NCBI RefSeq assembly: GCF_032854445.1
Contig: NC_088300.1
Coordinates: forward strand, 24,039,608 to 24,103,607
Length of the DNA: 64,000 bases
Reading direction: 5' to 3'
Origin: Liolophura sinensis
Taxonomy: Eukaryota; Mollusca; Polyplacophora; Chitonida; Chitonidae
Each line of letters starts with the position of its first letter. The stretch's first letter is position 1. Both the position numbers and the translations under genes were made by a program. A model generated the notes under the pieces. It saw only the letters and a program-made list of their open reading frames with translations. It made no database searches and was not told the DNA's origin. Shown here piece by piece: positions 42,401-49,117 of the stretch.

Positions 42401-45400
42401 GGATGCCATTTGTGACAGATTTTCATAATGAATTCTCTCAACCTCCTTCTTAGAAACCCCAGCCCCTTGTAAAATGTGGGAGCCATCTTGCTTGTGTTCC
42501 AGCAAGTTTCCAGCTCCTAATAAACAAAAGCCAATAATGTGATGTTTCATTAAAAACAGAAATTATACATCTAATATCCATTTTAGTCTTCAAGAAAGTT
42601 AAATCAACAACTATTTTATCATGTATATATCTGCAAATTGTATGAACATCAAATTCTTCAATATGCCATAAATAGTAATCACATAAATATATGAAAACCA
42701 GAAAAACAATAATTTAGGAAACACACTTAAAAGTGTCTTAAAAGAATAATCTGGTCACAGTATTTCGGATACTGTAAATGACCTAAAGTTCCACACATGA
42801 GCTACTGTCATTTACTTTCGCACAATCTGAGTTGGCGGCAAGATGACAGAAGAGAGTGATTAGCCCCTCCCATGTTTCATTCCCTGCATGGCACTAAGCA
42901 GCTCTGGTTGCTAATCCGTGCCACATGGGGTCAAGTCATTGTGCAGGTGAGGTGTGCAAGTCTCCCGACTAGTAGGTCTGCATGTACATCTCTAAATATA
43001 CCCATGAATGAAACTGAAGAAAGTATTAAGTATTAAGAGTGAGTGAGTTCTTGGGGGTTAATGTCGTCCTTTACAATTTTTGAGTCATAGGACGACAGTG
43101 CATGTAATGTGCCTCCTTTTTGTAGGACCGATATACACAGCTCTTTTATCTAGTGCTGCTTCACTGATACAGCTAACCAAAGGCAAGTAAGTCGCCCTAC
43201 CTGAGCCATTATACTGGGTCAACCAGTTATTGCACTTCCCCTTAATGCTGAATGCCAAGCAAGGAAGCTACAACTTCCTCTTTTAAGGTCTTACATTTGA
43301 CCCGGCTCAGGATTGTATGTGGATCTACCACCCCCAAAGCGGACACTCTACAAACTGAGCTATGGGGGCCAGTTGAAAGTATGAAGAACTGCGACATCTA
43401 TTACAAACCTTTAAATTCCAAACACTGTCTGAAAGCATGACCACGCCAAACAAGGAATAAACATGCACAATGTACACTGCAGGCACATTTAGTTTCTTTA
43501 CAGCTGGAACTATCATTCCTATTGCAGAAGAGTTCCTTTTCCCGCATATTTATATTCAGAACCTCCACTGCAAGGATTTACTTTTACCCATTATTGGCAG
43601 CGCTGTGTGCGAGTCCAGCGTATCGGAAGACAGGATTTGTTTGAATTGTTATCACATTAGGAGTTCACACAACACTGTCACTGACATCATAAACAAAATG
43701 TTTTATGATTTCCTCTGTACAGTTTTGGACAGATGTGATTTACATGTCGCCAGCGACAGATAAGATTATTGTTTTGCCTTTGGCCAGCAAAAATCACATG
43801 ATCGATGGGTAAACACATGGAAATTTCGAGTCCGGTGATTGTAAGTGGCTTGTATCTACACGTAGATAAAACCATTCTGTACGATTAAAATTTCATCTGA
43901 CTCAATTAAATAAATTAAGTATTCATGTTTACGAAATATGGACAGAAGTTGACAGTCTTTCAGATTACACCAGAATGAACATGAAATGTTTAGCTGCCGC
44001 AGTGCAAACGCACATGTGTAGGTGTTGCTTTGACATCATCTTTTCTGCTGCCAGGTTTTGTTTGCAAGTATATATTCGCAGTGTGCTAAATTCTGCAACA
44101 GCTTTGTATCTGGAGAGCCCTGGAGTTTAAAAACGGATATTTGACATGACACCCCACATGCGTAGTGGTATGTGGTCATGCATAACCCCCACAGAGCTTT
44201 CCCCAAAATTCCCATTTATCACAAAATAATAATAATAAAACAATTAACTTGTACTTAAATTATTGTCATTAAAACTGAGGAAAACATGAACTGTTGGTGA
44301 CAAAAGCATAGCCTAACTTCTCAGTGGAGCGTGAGCTTGTTTATTACATTCTTGAACTGTGAGTATAATGGCCTGACCACCCCTGATGCTCTCCCGTGGT
44401 GCTGTCAGTAACAACCACAACCAACAAAATGGATTCTGGGATAAAGGGTGAAACGTTAGGTTATTTACCGCATTTTTCACCACTCTATGGCTGAAATATT
44501 GCGGACGTGGCATTAAACCATAATCATTCAATTAACAACATATTTTAATGTTCCTTACTATTACGCCCTGAGTGGATAGTTGTCCCTACACTCTGCCCAT
44601 CATGTACAATGACACCAAATTCCGCTGGTGAGGAATTTTCCATCTGCTGTGCAAAGATACTTTTTGTATTTTTTTCTCTGGAAGAGCTCTGAAAGAAAGC
44701 AAACACTTTGAAACTTAATCATTTTCCTAAATGTATCAGTACCCTCATTCTTGATCAGAATTAGTTTTGAATTAATTTGTGGGTTCATTAAATAATTTTT
44801 AGCACATTTGATGGGGACATCATCATGACAAACAAAATGTTGCAATATTTTTAAAATCTGTGCATAAATTTAATGTCTGTTACTCTATTTGGCCTAACAT
44901 TTCATTCATACTAAATTATTCTTTCCGACTTCTTCCGAAATTTCTGTTTTACACAGGTGTTCTGTTGTTTTGCAAAGTAGGTTAATATCCTACTGACCAA
45001 ATGTCAGTTTCAGCACCAAAAGTAATATTCTGGGGCCTCCGTGGCTCAGTCGGTTAAAGCGCTAGCGCAGCGTAATGACCCAGGAGCCTCTCACCAATGC
45101 GGTCGCTGTGAGTTCAAGTCCAGCTCATGCTGGCTTCCTCTCCGGCCGTACGTGAGAAGGTCAGCCAGCAACCTGCGGATGGCCGTGGGTTTCCCCTGGG
45201 CTCTGCCCGGTTTCCACCCACCATAATGCTGGTCGCCGTCATATAAGTGAAATATTCTTGAGTACGGCGTAAAACACCAATCAAAAAAAAAAAAAAGTAA
45301 TATTCTACTTTAATTTTTTTTTTGCTCTAGAAATTGCTCTTGAACATGTTTTTCAGGGCAAATTCATCATGTCCTGTTTCTGCATATCTGAAAATTGCTT

Positions 45401-47282
45401 TTATAATGTGCTAACTTCATCACCATTCAAAGTGGCTGTATAATCTGATTTAGAATACAGAGCAAACAATACTTACTGTTCTTGTGCCTAGAAAACCCCT
45501 GTGAAGAACTGTTGGAAAACCATGAGCACTAGATGATGGGAAGTAAATCCCAGCACTTCTTGTGTCTCGCTCCTGAAGTTTGAAACACTTTGTAACTCCA
45601 ACAAGCAATGCCCAACTATGCCTTAATGTTTTATTATTATAAGCTGCAGCTATGACTTTTAATATTAGCCGTCATAAGAGATTCAATATGGATACAAACA
45701 AACTTCTCCATAAGGTTGGAAGATGTGACTCACACCAGTGCAATTATGCATACATGTCTTTTCAATCAATCTTAAGGACACAATAATTTAAATTTTTGTT
45801 TCCACAAGCAGAATGAATCTTTTTTTTTCAATGTTGTTGGAAGGTATAAAATAAAATTGAAAAATTATCTCATTTGGAGGAAATGTGTCAGGATTGTCTC
45901 AGCAATTGCTCCTTTTATGTGATCGAAAGGCTTTGAAAAATAGGAAAATTATATAAAACATTAAGATCATATAATATAAAAAGAGTGGATTTTCAATTCT
46001 ATTTTTATTCCCTTTTCGGACCTTTTATTGTCAGGATTTTCAATTTTATTTTTATTCCCTTTTTGGATCTTTTATTGTCAGCTCACCCATAAAACACAGA
46101 ACAAAATCAGGAACGGAACATGGCTTGGTGATAAGGTGCATGATTCGCGACAGTGTGATTGACTTCAGACAGTGAATTTCATGATTTCCCCACTCCCAAT
46201 GTATGTGGGGTGTTAGTGACTTATACAATACTGAATTACATGTAAATACAAGTAATATGGTCAACAAATTACAGTTATGCGTCATTAATCTTAATACTTA
46301 CGATAATATCAGAGAGAATGGCTGCTGTAGATGTATCATGACCTGAATCAGAAAAACAAAAACAGAACTGATTACTAACAAATGGGAAAAGTTCATATTT
46401 CACATTCATTTTGCAGTATTTATACTCTGGCAGAGAATATTAACAAGAAAACTATTAAATATAATCAAAACACCATCACAATATTGCTTTCAAAACAATT
46501 TTTACACAATGTAAAAAGAAAATACACTATCTTTTTAATTCAAATAGTCAAAAGTTATCAAAAATTAAATTGTTATACATTTGAAATTTTGGAATTTTCT
46601 CTCATTTTCACTGAATTCATATTTGCATTACATAGATTACTATGTGATATATAGATTAGTAACTTAGTGCAAATTTGACCAAAGCGTTCAAACTTAACAG
46701 AATTCTTACTGTCTATCGTATGTTCAGGATCCTCCATATCCTGTGTTGAAACAGAATGTCTAGATTTTCCCTCCCTGGAAGCCTTGAACCTTGATTTCTT
46801 GACTGGTGGAATTGGGGACATAGTTGGTGCTTTGCTTGGTAAACCTGCAAGATGTTAATTACCCCATGTGTAAAGATATGCATTACATCCAATGGCATGT
46901 TAGTAAAATGTATTCAGTGTAGATCACTCATACCCACTGACTATTAAAACAGAAACATGATTCAATGAATTTATTACTCATTTAAATAAAAAAAAAGTAA
47001 ATCTGTTGTCTTGTCTGTAAATGGTAATGTATTCATGAAAATGAAAACAAATAAACATACTTAAAGCAGTGAAATCTTAACCTTACCTTGTAGCTGCACA
47101 ACATCTCGCCCTGATCCGGTCAAGCCCACACTTTCATGTTGTCCAGGCTGGGAAGATTTCCTCTTATCTCCTGGTTTTTTAACCAGGCTGGCTGACGGAG
47201 TTATCTGTCCTGATAGGAACTCCTGTTGAAATTTCAGTAGATCTTCCTCTGTGTCCCCAGGTTTGGGTCTTTTGTTCAACAT
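5244..47282 (-). CDS. RPAP1: RPAP1, RNA polymerase II-associated protein 1 (31 coding exons)
   Basis: RPAP1 (Rba50 in yeast) binds RNA polymerase II and is needed for its assembly, nuclear import and Mediator interaction. Coding exons, complement, 5' to 3': 47282-47087, 46844-46710, 46342-46302, 45572-45477, 44688-44559, 42516-42349, 42217-42017, 41800-41691, 40587-40486, 39592-39491, 38933-38766, 38455-38297, 37243-37106, 36002-35933, 35723-35620, 35341-35286, 34951-34850, 33926-33756, 33094-32959, 31847-31782, 31243-31137, 30843-30664 (frame problem), 30429-30280, 29456-29332, 27516-27309, 26042-25977 (frame problem), 24735-24584, 14461-14329, 10793-10628, 7948-7724, 5372-5244. Introns are GT-AG and phases agree except at the two flagged exons. 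The ATG at 47282 gives MLNKRPKPGDTEED, like the vertebrate start. An RPAP1_N-type segment (about residues 225-268, SEEDILSEQKKLLETL and DPKLVAFLKS) and an RPAP1_C-type segment (about 364-427, VTLGLHHHGDEPERAGYTL) are clear. Further on, QAVSFGDSLFG and LYYKSADADAPHGMTLYEEL match the C-terminal part. Length is about 1,357 aa against about 1,390 in human. Exon edges come from my reading of splice sites; no transcript was available. Confidence 0.95.
5373..7361 (-). other. RPAP1 last intron, largely featureless
   Basis: The intron runs to 7723. It contains a short tandem array at about 5800-5905 (about 20-bp units of GGAAGAAACCAGG type, which resembles the SINE middle) and the 50-bp array at its upstream end, listed separately. 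I see no other gene or element in it. Confidence 0.6.
5800..5905 (+). repeat. Short tandem repeat, about 20-bp units
   Basis: Four to five imperfect units around GGAAGAAACCAGG(C/A)AAAGCAT. The motif resembles the gaggaaaccgggc middle of the SINE, so the array may have grown from a SINE remnant. Confidence 0.65.
7362..7765 (-). repeat. About 50-bp tandem array overlapping the 3' end of an RPAP1 exon
   Basis: Roughly eight imperfect units with a period near 50 bp. Marker positions of the CCTCATTT motif or its variants are about 7572, 7622, 7672 and 7723. The last unit is the real end of the RPAP1 exon (7724) and its donor. The 20 bases at 7613-7632 are identical to 7714-7733, which span the exon-intron junction (CCAAATGAG|GTAAGGGAAA on minus). 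Confidence 0.85.
8060..8257 (-). repeat. SINE, reverse orientation, diverged, tail lost
   Basis: GAAACCGGGCGGAGCCTGGAGG, then the GACCTTCC section and a degraded tRNA-like head ending GGCCACAGAGGCCCC. It lies in the RPAP1 intron between exons 7948 and 10628. Confidence 0.75.
9558..9872 (-). repeat. 57-bp minisatellite (about 5 units)
   Basis: AATCCTGAACCATTTGG-type starts recur at 9615, 9671, 9728, 9785 and 9842, giving a 57-bp period. The unit includes ACATGGTACAATGTAGTGCA. Because 57 is a multiple of 3, repetitive 19-residue open frames appear on both strands. They lie inside an RPAP1 intron and are not a gene. Confidence 0.9.
10346..10540 (-). repeat. SINE, reverse orientation
   Basis: Tail TTTATTTATTTATTTGATTG, then GTGTTTTACGCTGTACGCAAG, AATATTTCACTTATAC, GGGAGGAAACCG and GAGAGGAAGCCAGCATGAGC. 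It reaches the B-box-like region and lies just downstream, in RPAP1 sense, of the exon ending at 10628. Confidence 0.9.
10797..10862 (-). repeat. 20-bp triplication beside an RPAP1 splice acceptor
   Basis: Three copies of (A/T)GTAAGCACAAAGTCGAAGA-type units abut the exon start at 10793. On the minus strand the units form the sequence immediately before CTCTCAG|GTACATAAATG, so they provide the polypyrimidine and branch-point region of this acceptor. Confidence 0.8.
11120..12190 (-). repeat. Minisatellite, about 30-bp units, variable
   Basis: More than 30 imperfect units built around GTGTTGAGGATTGG and GTGGATGAAGG in the first part. A more regular 30-bp unit containing GATTGGTGTTCAGTGG and ATATAAATGTTG occupies 11935-12160. 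The array lies in the RPAP1 intron between 10794 and 14328. Long open frames here are products of the repeat. Confidence 0.9.
13249..13340 (+). repeat. SINE 3' fragment
   Basis: AGCATAATGCTGGGTGCCG, then AAATATTCTTGAGTATGGC and a short A/T tail. Only the 3' end of the element remains. Confidence 0.8.
13541..13715 (-). repeat. SINE, reverse orientation, diverged
   Basis: TTGATTTGATTGGTGTTTTAC, AATATTTCACTTTTATAC, then GGAAGCCAGCATGAGC toward the head. It has internal deletions compared with the full copies. Confidence 0.8.
14140..14305 (-). repeat. SINE, reverse orientation, next to an RPAP1 exon
   Basis: A long TTTA tail, TTTGATTGGC, AATATTTCACTTATATGATG, GGGAGGAAAAC, then the GACCTTCCCAGC section. 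It ends about 24 bp from the RPAP1 exon boundary at 14329, on the donor side of that exon. Confidence 0.85.
14585..14727 (+). repeat. SINE 3' two thirds
   Basis: ATGCTGGCTTCCTCCCCGG, CGTATGTGGGAAGGTCTGG, CAACCTGCGGATGGTCATGG, then CTTGAGTATGGCGTAAAACA and an AAAT tail. The head is missing and there is a gap before the tail. Confidence 0.88.
16990..19135 (-). repeat. 47-bp satellite-like array, about 45 units
   Basis: Units such as GGGATTTCAGCAGTTACCTA, then ATGTCTAAACCAC and ATTATCATTATTTG, repeat every 47 bp with substitutions and small indels. Two main variants alternate irregularly: one has AATGTCTAAACCAC and the other AAGGCTCAACCAC. The array fills 2.1 kb of the 10.1 kb RPAP1 intron (14462-24583). 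On the RPAP1 strand most units contain TTAGGTAACTG, which resembles a 5' splice donor. Confidence 0.95.
19715..20850 (+). repeat. Tandem duplication of about 545 bp, diverged
   Basis: 19715-20255 and about 20258-20850 align along their length. Shared blocks include AAGTTCAAATCCAGCTTTT, GTCAGTGAT, TTGATTGAAATTCACACCTC and AAGCT(C/T)TC. One possible origin is a SINE-like segment (AAGTTCAAATCCAGC resembles a B box) caught in the duplication. Confidence 0.75.
20860..23860 (-). other. RPAP1 intron, no further feature seen
   Basis: This middle part of the 10.1 kb intron has no SINE, tandem array or exon that I could recognise. Short open frames around 22121-22629 lack any recognisable motif. Confidence 0.5.
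23863..24020 (-). repeat. SINE, reverse orientation
   Basis: TTTATTTATTTATTTGATTA tail, GTGTTTTACGCTGTACTCAAG, AATATTTCACTTACACGACG, GTGGGTGGAAACCGGGC, then the CCGACCATCCGCAGGCTGC block. The head is missing. Confidence 0.92.
24945..25047 (-). repeat. SINE 3' fragment, reverse orientation
   Basis: TTATTTATTTATTTAATTGG, GTTTTACGTCGTACTCAAG, AATATTTCACGGCGGCCAGC, then GGGAGGAAACTGGGCAG. Only the 3' part of the element is present. Confidence 0.88.
25977..26042 (-). other. RPAP1: RPAP1 coding exon with a one-base frame excess in a homopolymer
   Basis: On the minus strand this encodes CLLPSDWMFF, then PLVNLYNQSLT, matching the vertebrate segment around LLPTDWPFLPLIRLY. The two parts are in different frames: the run T7 (A7 at 26012-26018 on plus) holds one base more than the frame needs. 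With six Ts the exon would be 65 nt and its phase would join the next exon (24735) exactly. The acceptor (after ...TATAGGAGAG) is weaker than usual; the donor is GTGAGT. Confidence 0.75.
27787..29038. mobile_element. 1.25 kb segment bounded by a perfect 20-bp inverted repeat
   Basis: TGTAAATGCCTTTTTATTCA at 27787-27806 has an exact reverse complement at 29019-29038. Both ends lie in the same RPAP1 intron (27517-29331). The interior has no recognisable transposase. The segment could be one non-autonomous DNA transposon, or two inverted copies of a shorter repeat whose ends match. Confidence 0.55.
29575..30055 (-). repeat. 45-bp minisatellite (about 10 units)
   Basis: Units of the form TACATCATGTAATAGCTAATT, then GTATAGAAAATGCTATACATG, repeat about every 45 bp with some shorter units at the start. 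Each unit contains near-palindromic AGCTATACATGT / TACATGTA segments. It lies in the RPAP1 intron between exons 29456 and 30280. Confidence 0.92.
30100..30247 (-). mobile_element. Degenerate copy of the TA-flanked inverted-repeat element
   Basis: Shares GTTACAAAATA..., ...TTCCAAACAA...AAAACACC and a GTGAAATTTTTGGTCATTT end with the 36170-36384 copy, in the same orientation as that copy. It ends about 33 bp from the RPAP1 donor at 30280. Confidence 0.5.
30664..30843 (-). other. RPAP1: RPAP1 coding exon with an apparent missing base
   Basis: The 3' part on the minus strand reads SPVYSVLLTQSCKIHKGLIQ, matching vertebrate IHKGL, and ends at a good donor (CCG|GTAAGT). The previous exon (donor GTTAGT at 31136) leaves two bases. 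That phase needs a different frame in the 5' part, which reads TYSDLWRVLRQSARVDLW and is also plausible. The two frames differ by one missing base between about 30770 and 30800. A shorter exon (30777-30664, acceptor GTCTCAG) avoids the shift but conflicts with the phase of the upstream exon. The exon structure here is unresolved. Confidence 0.5.
31414..31647 (-). repeat. SINE, reverse orientation, with target-site duplication
   Basis: A diverged but nearly full element: a TTATTTATTTAC tail, GCTGGGAGGAAACC, GAGAGGAAGCCAGCATGAGC, then the head ending in GGCCACAGAGGCCCCC. It is flanked by TAACGATAATTAGA (31400-31413) and TAATGATAATTAGA (31648-31661), a 14-bp duplication with one mismatch. Confidence 0.9.
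32425..32560 (-). repeat. Fragment of a second SINE family
   Basis: ACTGACACTGGGCCAATCAG and nearby sequence resemble the internal part of the 43036-43370 element. The fragment is heavily diverged. Confidence 0.4.
33278..33521 (-). repeat. SINE, reverse orientation, nearly full length
   Basis: TGCTGTACTCAAGAATATTT, GTGAGGAAACCTGGCAGAGC, GGAAACCAATGGTCATCC, GAGAGGAAGCCAGCATGAGC, and a head region with CTAGCACCCTAACCACT. No clear target-site duplication is visible. Confidence 0.85.
34026..34213 (+). mobile_element. Small inverted-repeat element (TA-flanked family), copy 1
   Basis: Homologous to 38971-39171, same orientation. Shared blocks are CATCCATGACTAACTTGCCC, TTGATTTTAGAAAGGT, GATATTCTAC, TTTTGTGACATTTATTTGCC and GAAATTTTAGGTCATTTTAG. 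The 5' end has decayed. Confidence 0.7.
36170..36384 (-). mobile_element. Small inverted-repeat element (TA-flanked family), copy 2
   Basis: In the opposite orientation to copies 1 and 3. It begins CCCTAAATGACCTAAAATTT and ends GAAATTTATGGTCGCTTAGG(G), so the ends are imperfect inverted repeats. TA follows the 3' end; the 5' side reads TG. Confidence 0.75.
36427..36624 (+). repeat. GTAT/TATG tetranucleotide microsatellite
   Basis: About 200 bp of (GTAT)n with GTAC and GTTT variants. It generates long open frames rich in Met-Tyr-Val-Cys on one strand and Tyr-Ile-His-Thr on the other. These are artefacts. It directly precedes a SINE tail at 36641. Confidence 0.97.
36641..36738 (+). repeat. SINE 3' fragment
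   Basis: CCACTATAATGCTGGCAGCC, then TATTCTTGAGTATGGCGTAA and AAACACCAATCAAATAAATA. It sits next to the tetranucleotide array. Confidence 0.88.
36825..36975 (-). repeat. Fragment of a second SINE family
   Basis: CATTATACTGACACTGGGCC, AACCAGTCATG, then ATGCTGAATGTCAAGCAAGG matches the interior of the 43036-43370 element in the same orientation. Confidence 0.6.
37521..37791 (+). repeat. SINE, full length
   Basis: Head with TGGCTCAGTTGGATAGCACG (A box-like) and GCAAGTTCAAGTTCAGC (B box-like). Then CAACCTGCGGATGGTCATGG, TTTCCACCCACCATAATGC, CTTGAGTATGGCGTAAAACA and an AAT-rich tail. It is one of three nearly complete copies. Confidence 0.95.
38971..39171 (+). mobile_element. Small inverted-repeat element (TA-flanked family), copy 3
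   Basis: About 200 bp bounded by TA|CCCTAAATGACC at 38970-38983 and GGTCATTTAGGG|TA at 39159-39172. Terminal inverted repeats and TA flanks fit a mariner-type non-autonomous element. It has no coding capacity. Confidence 0.85.
39606..39660 (-). repeat. SINE 3' end remnant, reverse orientation
   Basis: ATTATTTGATTGGCATTTGA and GCTGTACTAAAGAAT only. It is a short degraded remnant next to the RPAP1 exon 39592-39491. Confidence 0.55.
39765..40013 (-). repeat. SINE, reverse orientation, diverged
   Basis: TTTATTTATTTATTTGATTG tail, GAATATTTGACTTTTATGAT, TTTGGAGGAAACCTAGCTC, GAAAGCCAGCATGAGC, and a decayed head. Confidence 0.82.
40866..41365 (+). repeat. 18-bp polypurine minisatellite
   Basis: About 27 units of GGGGAAACTGGGGAGCTG type with AGGAAACTG and ACGGAAACTG variants. 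The plus strand is strongly purine-rich (G and A). The RPAP1 transcript strand carries the pyrimidine version. It lies in the intron between exons 41691 and 40587. Confidence 0.95.
43036..43370 (-). repeat. Second tRNA-derived SINE family, full copy
   Basis: Read on the minus strand it begins GGCCCCCATAGCTCAGTTTG, which is tRNA-like with an A box. It passes a promoter-B-like GAGCCGGGTCAAATG and ends in a tail read on plus as GAGTGAGTGAGTTCTTGGGG, then GTTAATGTCGTCC. The tail resembles a 3' domain shared by several molluscan repeats. No acceptor-stem pairing is evident, so it is not a tRNA gene. Confidence 0.75.
44400..44530 (+). repeat. Probable SINE-like 3' end, third type
   Basis: TATGGCTGAAATATTGCGGA, then CGTGGCATTAAACCATAATC. 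This resembles the GAAATATTGC...GGCGTTAAAC core of other molluscan SINE tails but differs from the main family. It is the only copy in the window. Confidence 0.5.
44975..45400 (+). mobile_element. Remnant of the TA-flanked element, split by a SINE
   Basis: TATCCTACTGACC...CAGTTTCAGCACCAAAAGTA resembles the middle of copy 3 (TATTCTACTGG...TTTCAGCACCAAAATAAC). Homology continues weakly after the SINE (45293 on). The ends are not recognisable. Confidence 0.5.
45032..45292 (+). repeat. SINE, full length, with 14-bp target-site duplication
   Basis: Complete element: head GGCCTCCGTGGCTCAGTCGG, CGCTAGCGCAGCGTAATGAC, B box-like GAGTTCAAGTCCAGC, body, CTTGAGTACGGCGTAAAACA, then a poly-A tail. The repeated flank AAAAGTAATATTCT occurs at 45018-45031 and 45293-45306. 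A good target-site duplication and little divergence suggest a recent insertion. Confidence 0.97.
45987..46080 (+). repeat. 47-bp direct duplication
   Basis: Two adjacent copies (45987-46033 and 46034-46080) starting GGATTTTCAATT and ending CTTTTATTGTCA, with three or four differences. It lies in the RPAP1 intron between exons 46302 and 45572. Confidence 0.9.
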
Positions 47283-47385
47283 AACTGGATTATCTTTGAC
47301 AGACACCTGTCAGTCAGAAAAATTACGTTTCTCAACCACAATTCTCCTAAAAGGCATGTGAATGCTGCTTTTACATTACATGATC

Positions 47386-47487
47386 TATTTATTTCTTTAT
47401 TCATTTGATTGGTGTTTTACACTGTACTCAAGAATATTTCACTTATATGTCAGTCATCAGCATTATAATGGGAGGAAACCAGGCTCA
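47386..47487 (-). repeat. SINE 3' fragment, reverse orientation
   Basis: ATTCATTTGATTGGTGTTTT, ACACTGTACTCAAGAATATT, CAGCATTATAATGGGAGGAA. It lies in the 5' noncoding intron of RPAP1. Confidence 0.88.
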
Positions 47488-47791
47488 AAACTCATATCTA
47501 GAACATGAACTGCTTTGGTACACACTCTAACATCCCTCATTATCTTCTTCTAACAGATAACTGTGACATAACGCTTTGAAATGTTAATTAAGCATTAATA
47601 AGGAGTTCTTTTTTTATCTGTTATTGGTGTAGGTATAATTTTTTTCTTTCTGCAAAGCTATTCCCAATGTTTACTGACTAGCATGATACCACCACACTCA
47701 TCATTGCTTTTGATGGGATATTACCACTATCGACTTGTGCTTCACAATAGGAAATGTCTTGAAAGTGTTAAGGTGCATTTTACCAGTTAGA

Positions 47792-47925
47792 TTTCTTTCT
47801 TTACTAACTTAATTGATTAGTGTTTTCTCCTGAACTCAAGAATATTTTATGTCGATGATATGTCGATGATCAGCATTACAGTGGGAGGAAACTGGGTAGG
47901 GGAACCCACGACCCACTAGGCCTAC
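47792..47925 (-). repeat. SINE 3' fragment, reverse orientation, diverged
   Basis: TTAATTGATTAGTGTTTTCT, TGAACTCAAGAATATTTTAT, CAGCATTACAGTGGGAGGAA. It contains a small internal duplication of GTCGATGATATGTCGATGAT type. Confidence 0.8.
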
Positions 47926-48445
47926 AGTTTTGACCAGCTAGAGGTATGTGGGGTGTTTATTTGCACAATTTGACAATTATGCAAATAGCAGGGTCTCTGA
48001 CCAGATGTTCCACAGCCATGATTACAGCCATGACTAGGCGTAGCCTAATCCACGTAGATGGCCAGTGTGTTATTATAGAATTCTGAATCCATCTGGATGA
48101 CCAGACGTATCCAAAGATTTCTCAGCCTCCTGGTCAGACGACTCAGACTAGGTTTGACCACGCAACGGCAATGTTCAATGCCAATGACTTACAACAACAT
48201 ACAACACGAATGAATAGGGAATGAATCGTAAATATTTCCTGTACCGGTAACTGATTGTTTATCATTTCTGTTATGTTGTTGTTGCCTTCATAGCCAACAA
48301 CAACGCACTAAGGGCCAAACATGAATACTAACTTGTTACAAGGCCTAGATATCCTACAACAGTAAGAATGTGGAGCCAGTGCTTAGGTCATCACAGAAGT
48401 TAACGCTATGTCAAAGCATTATTTGTTCAATTTATCTTTTCCTAC

Positions 48446-48535
48446 CGCCCCAGCACGGCACACATGGGAGCTGACATTTTGACGGAAGTTTAACGCGCCA
48501 TCTGGAGGGACATGCGCACAAGACAATCGATTGTA
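48446..48535 (-). other. RPAP1: Inferred RPAP1 5' noncoding exon
   Basis: The first RPAP1 coding exon begins at an acceptor (CTGACAG|GTGTCTG, exon start 47306) 24 bp before the ATG, so an upstream noncoding exon is required. The best donor on the minus strand toward the DRC5 side is GGGGCG|GTAGGA, ending the exon at 48446. The transcription start is not determined. Confidence 0.45.
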
Positions 48536-48575
48536 TGTTGCCATAACGACACATTACCATGATCGACACAGTTCA
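48480..48575. promoter_or_regulatory. Candidate bidirectional promoter for RPAP1 and DRC5, with X-box-like site
   Basis: This short stretch lies between the inferred first exons of two divergent genes and has no TATA box. GTTGCC-AT-AACGAC (48537-48550) has one perfect RFX X-box half site and a partial second half; RFX factors control ciliary genes such as DRC5. GCGCCATCTGG (48496-48506) resembles a YY1 site and CATGCGCAC (48511-48519) an NRF1 half site, both common in TATA-less shared promoters. All motif calls are by eye. Confidence 0.5.
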
Positions 48576-48613
48576 GTTGAAGAGAAAACACTGCACGCAT
48601 TTACTGAAATAAG
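48576..48613 (+). other. TCTE1: Inferred DRC5 5' noncoding exon end
   Basis: ACTGAAATAAG|GTAAAG provides a donor at 48613. The matching acceptor is ATCACCAG before 49108, ten bases ahead of the DRC5 start codon. The start of this exon is not defined. Confidence 0.45.
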
Positions 48614-49117
48614 GTAAAGTTTAAGAATGAAAAGGATAGGTAAATGTGTAAACCTGTCTGCTGTTTTAACCTTGTAATGAAAGTTGAAGATAGGTATGTC
48701 TGGAATATCCATTCCGTTGTTTAGACTGTGCCAAGTTACGCCACCTTTTATCTACTACTTTACTAGCCTACATTACATGTGCACCGATACGATCGAGTCT
48801 GAATATCTGTAAGTTTGAAATGAAAGTCAGTGTAGTCGACTTCTGTAGGTATTTTGTATTATGTTAAACATAATGAGTTTGAGTCCAAATCTGATAAACC
48901 GGATGGATAATTTTGTTTGGGTTTAAGTTGATCAATAAATGCATAGTTATAGGGCTAATAGTACAGTATAGGTTTGATAATGCAATCGTAATTCTTGTGC
49001 CTTTTAAAGTTTCTTGAAAGCCCCAATATAGATAATATTTCTCAACGAAAGGTTAACTTAGTTCTGCATTTTATCTTTGGATAACAAGTGTTTTATGTCA
49101 TCACCAGGAGATAAAAA

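Noticed and set aside
43325-43370. tRNA gene on the minus strand
   Set aside because: Only the 5' half looks tRNA-like and it runs straight into the body of a SINE.
45041-45226. 61-residue open frame, with near-identical frames at 62230-62415 and 37497-37757
   Set aside because: Similar frames recur because they lie in copies of the same SINE, not because of protein conservation.
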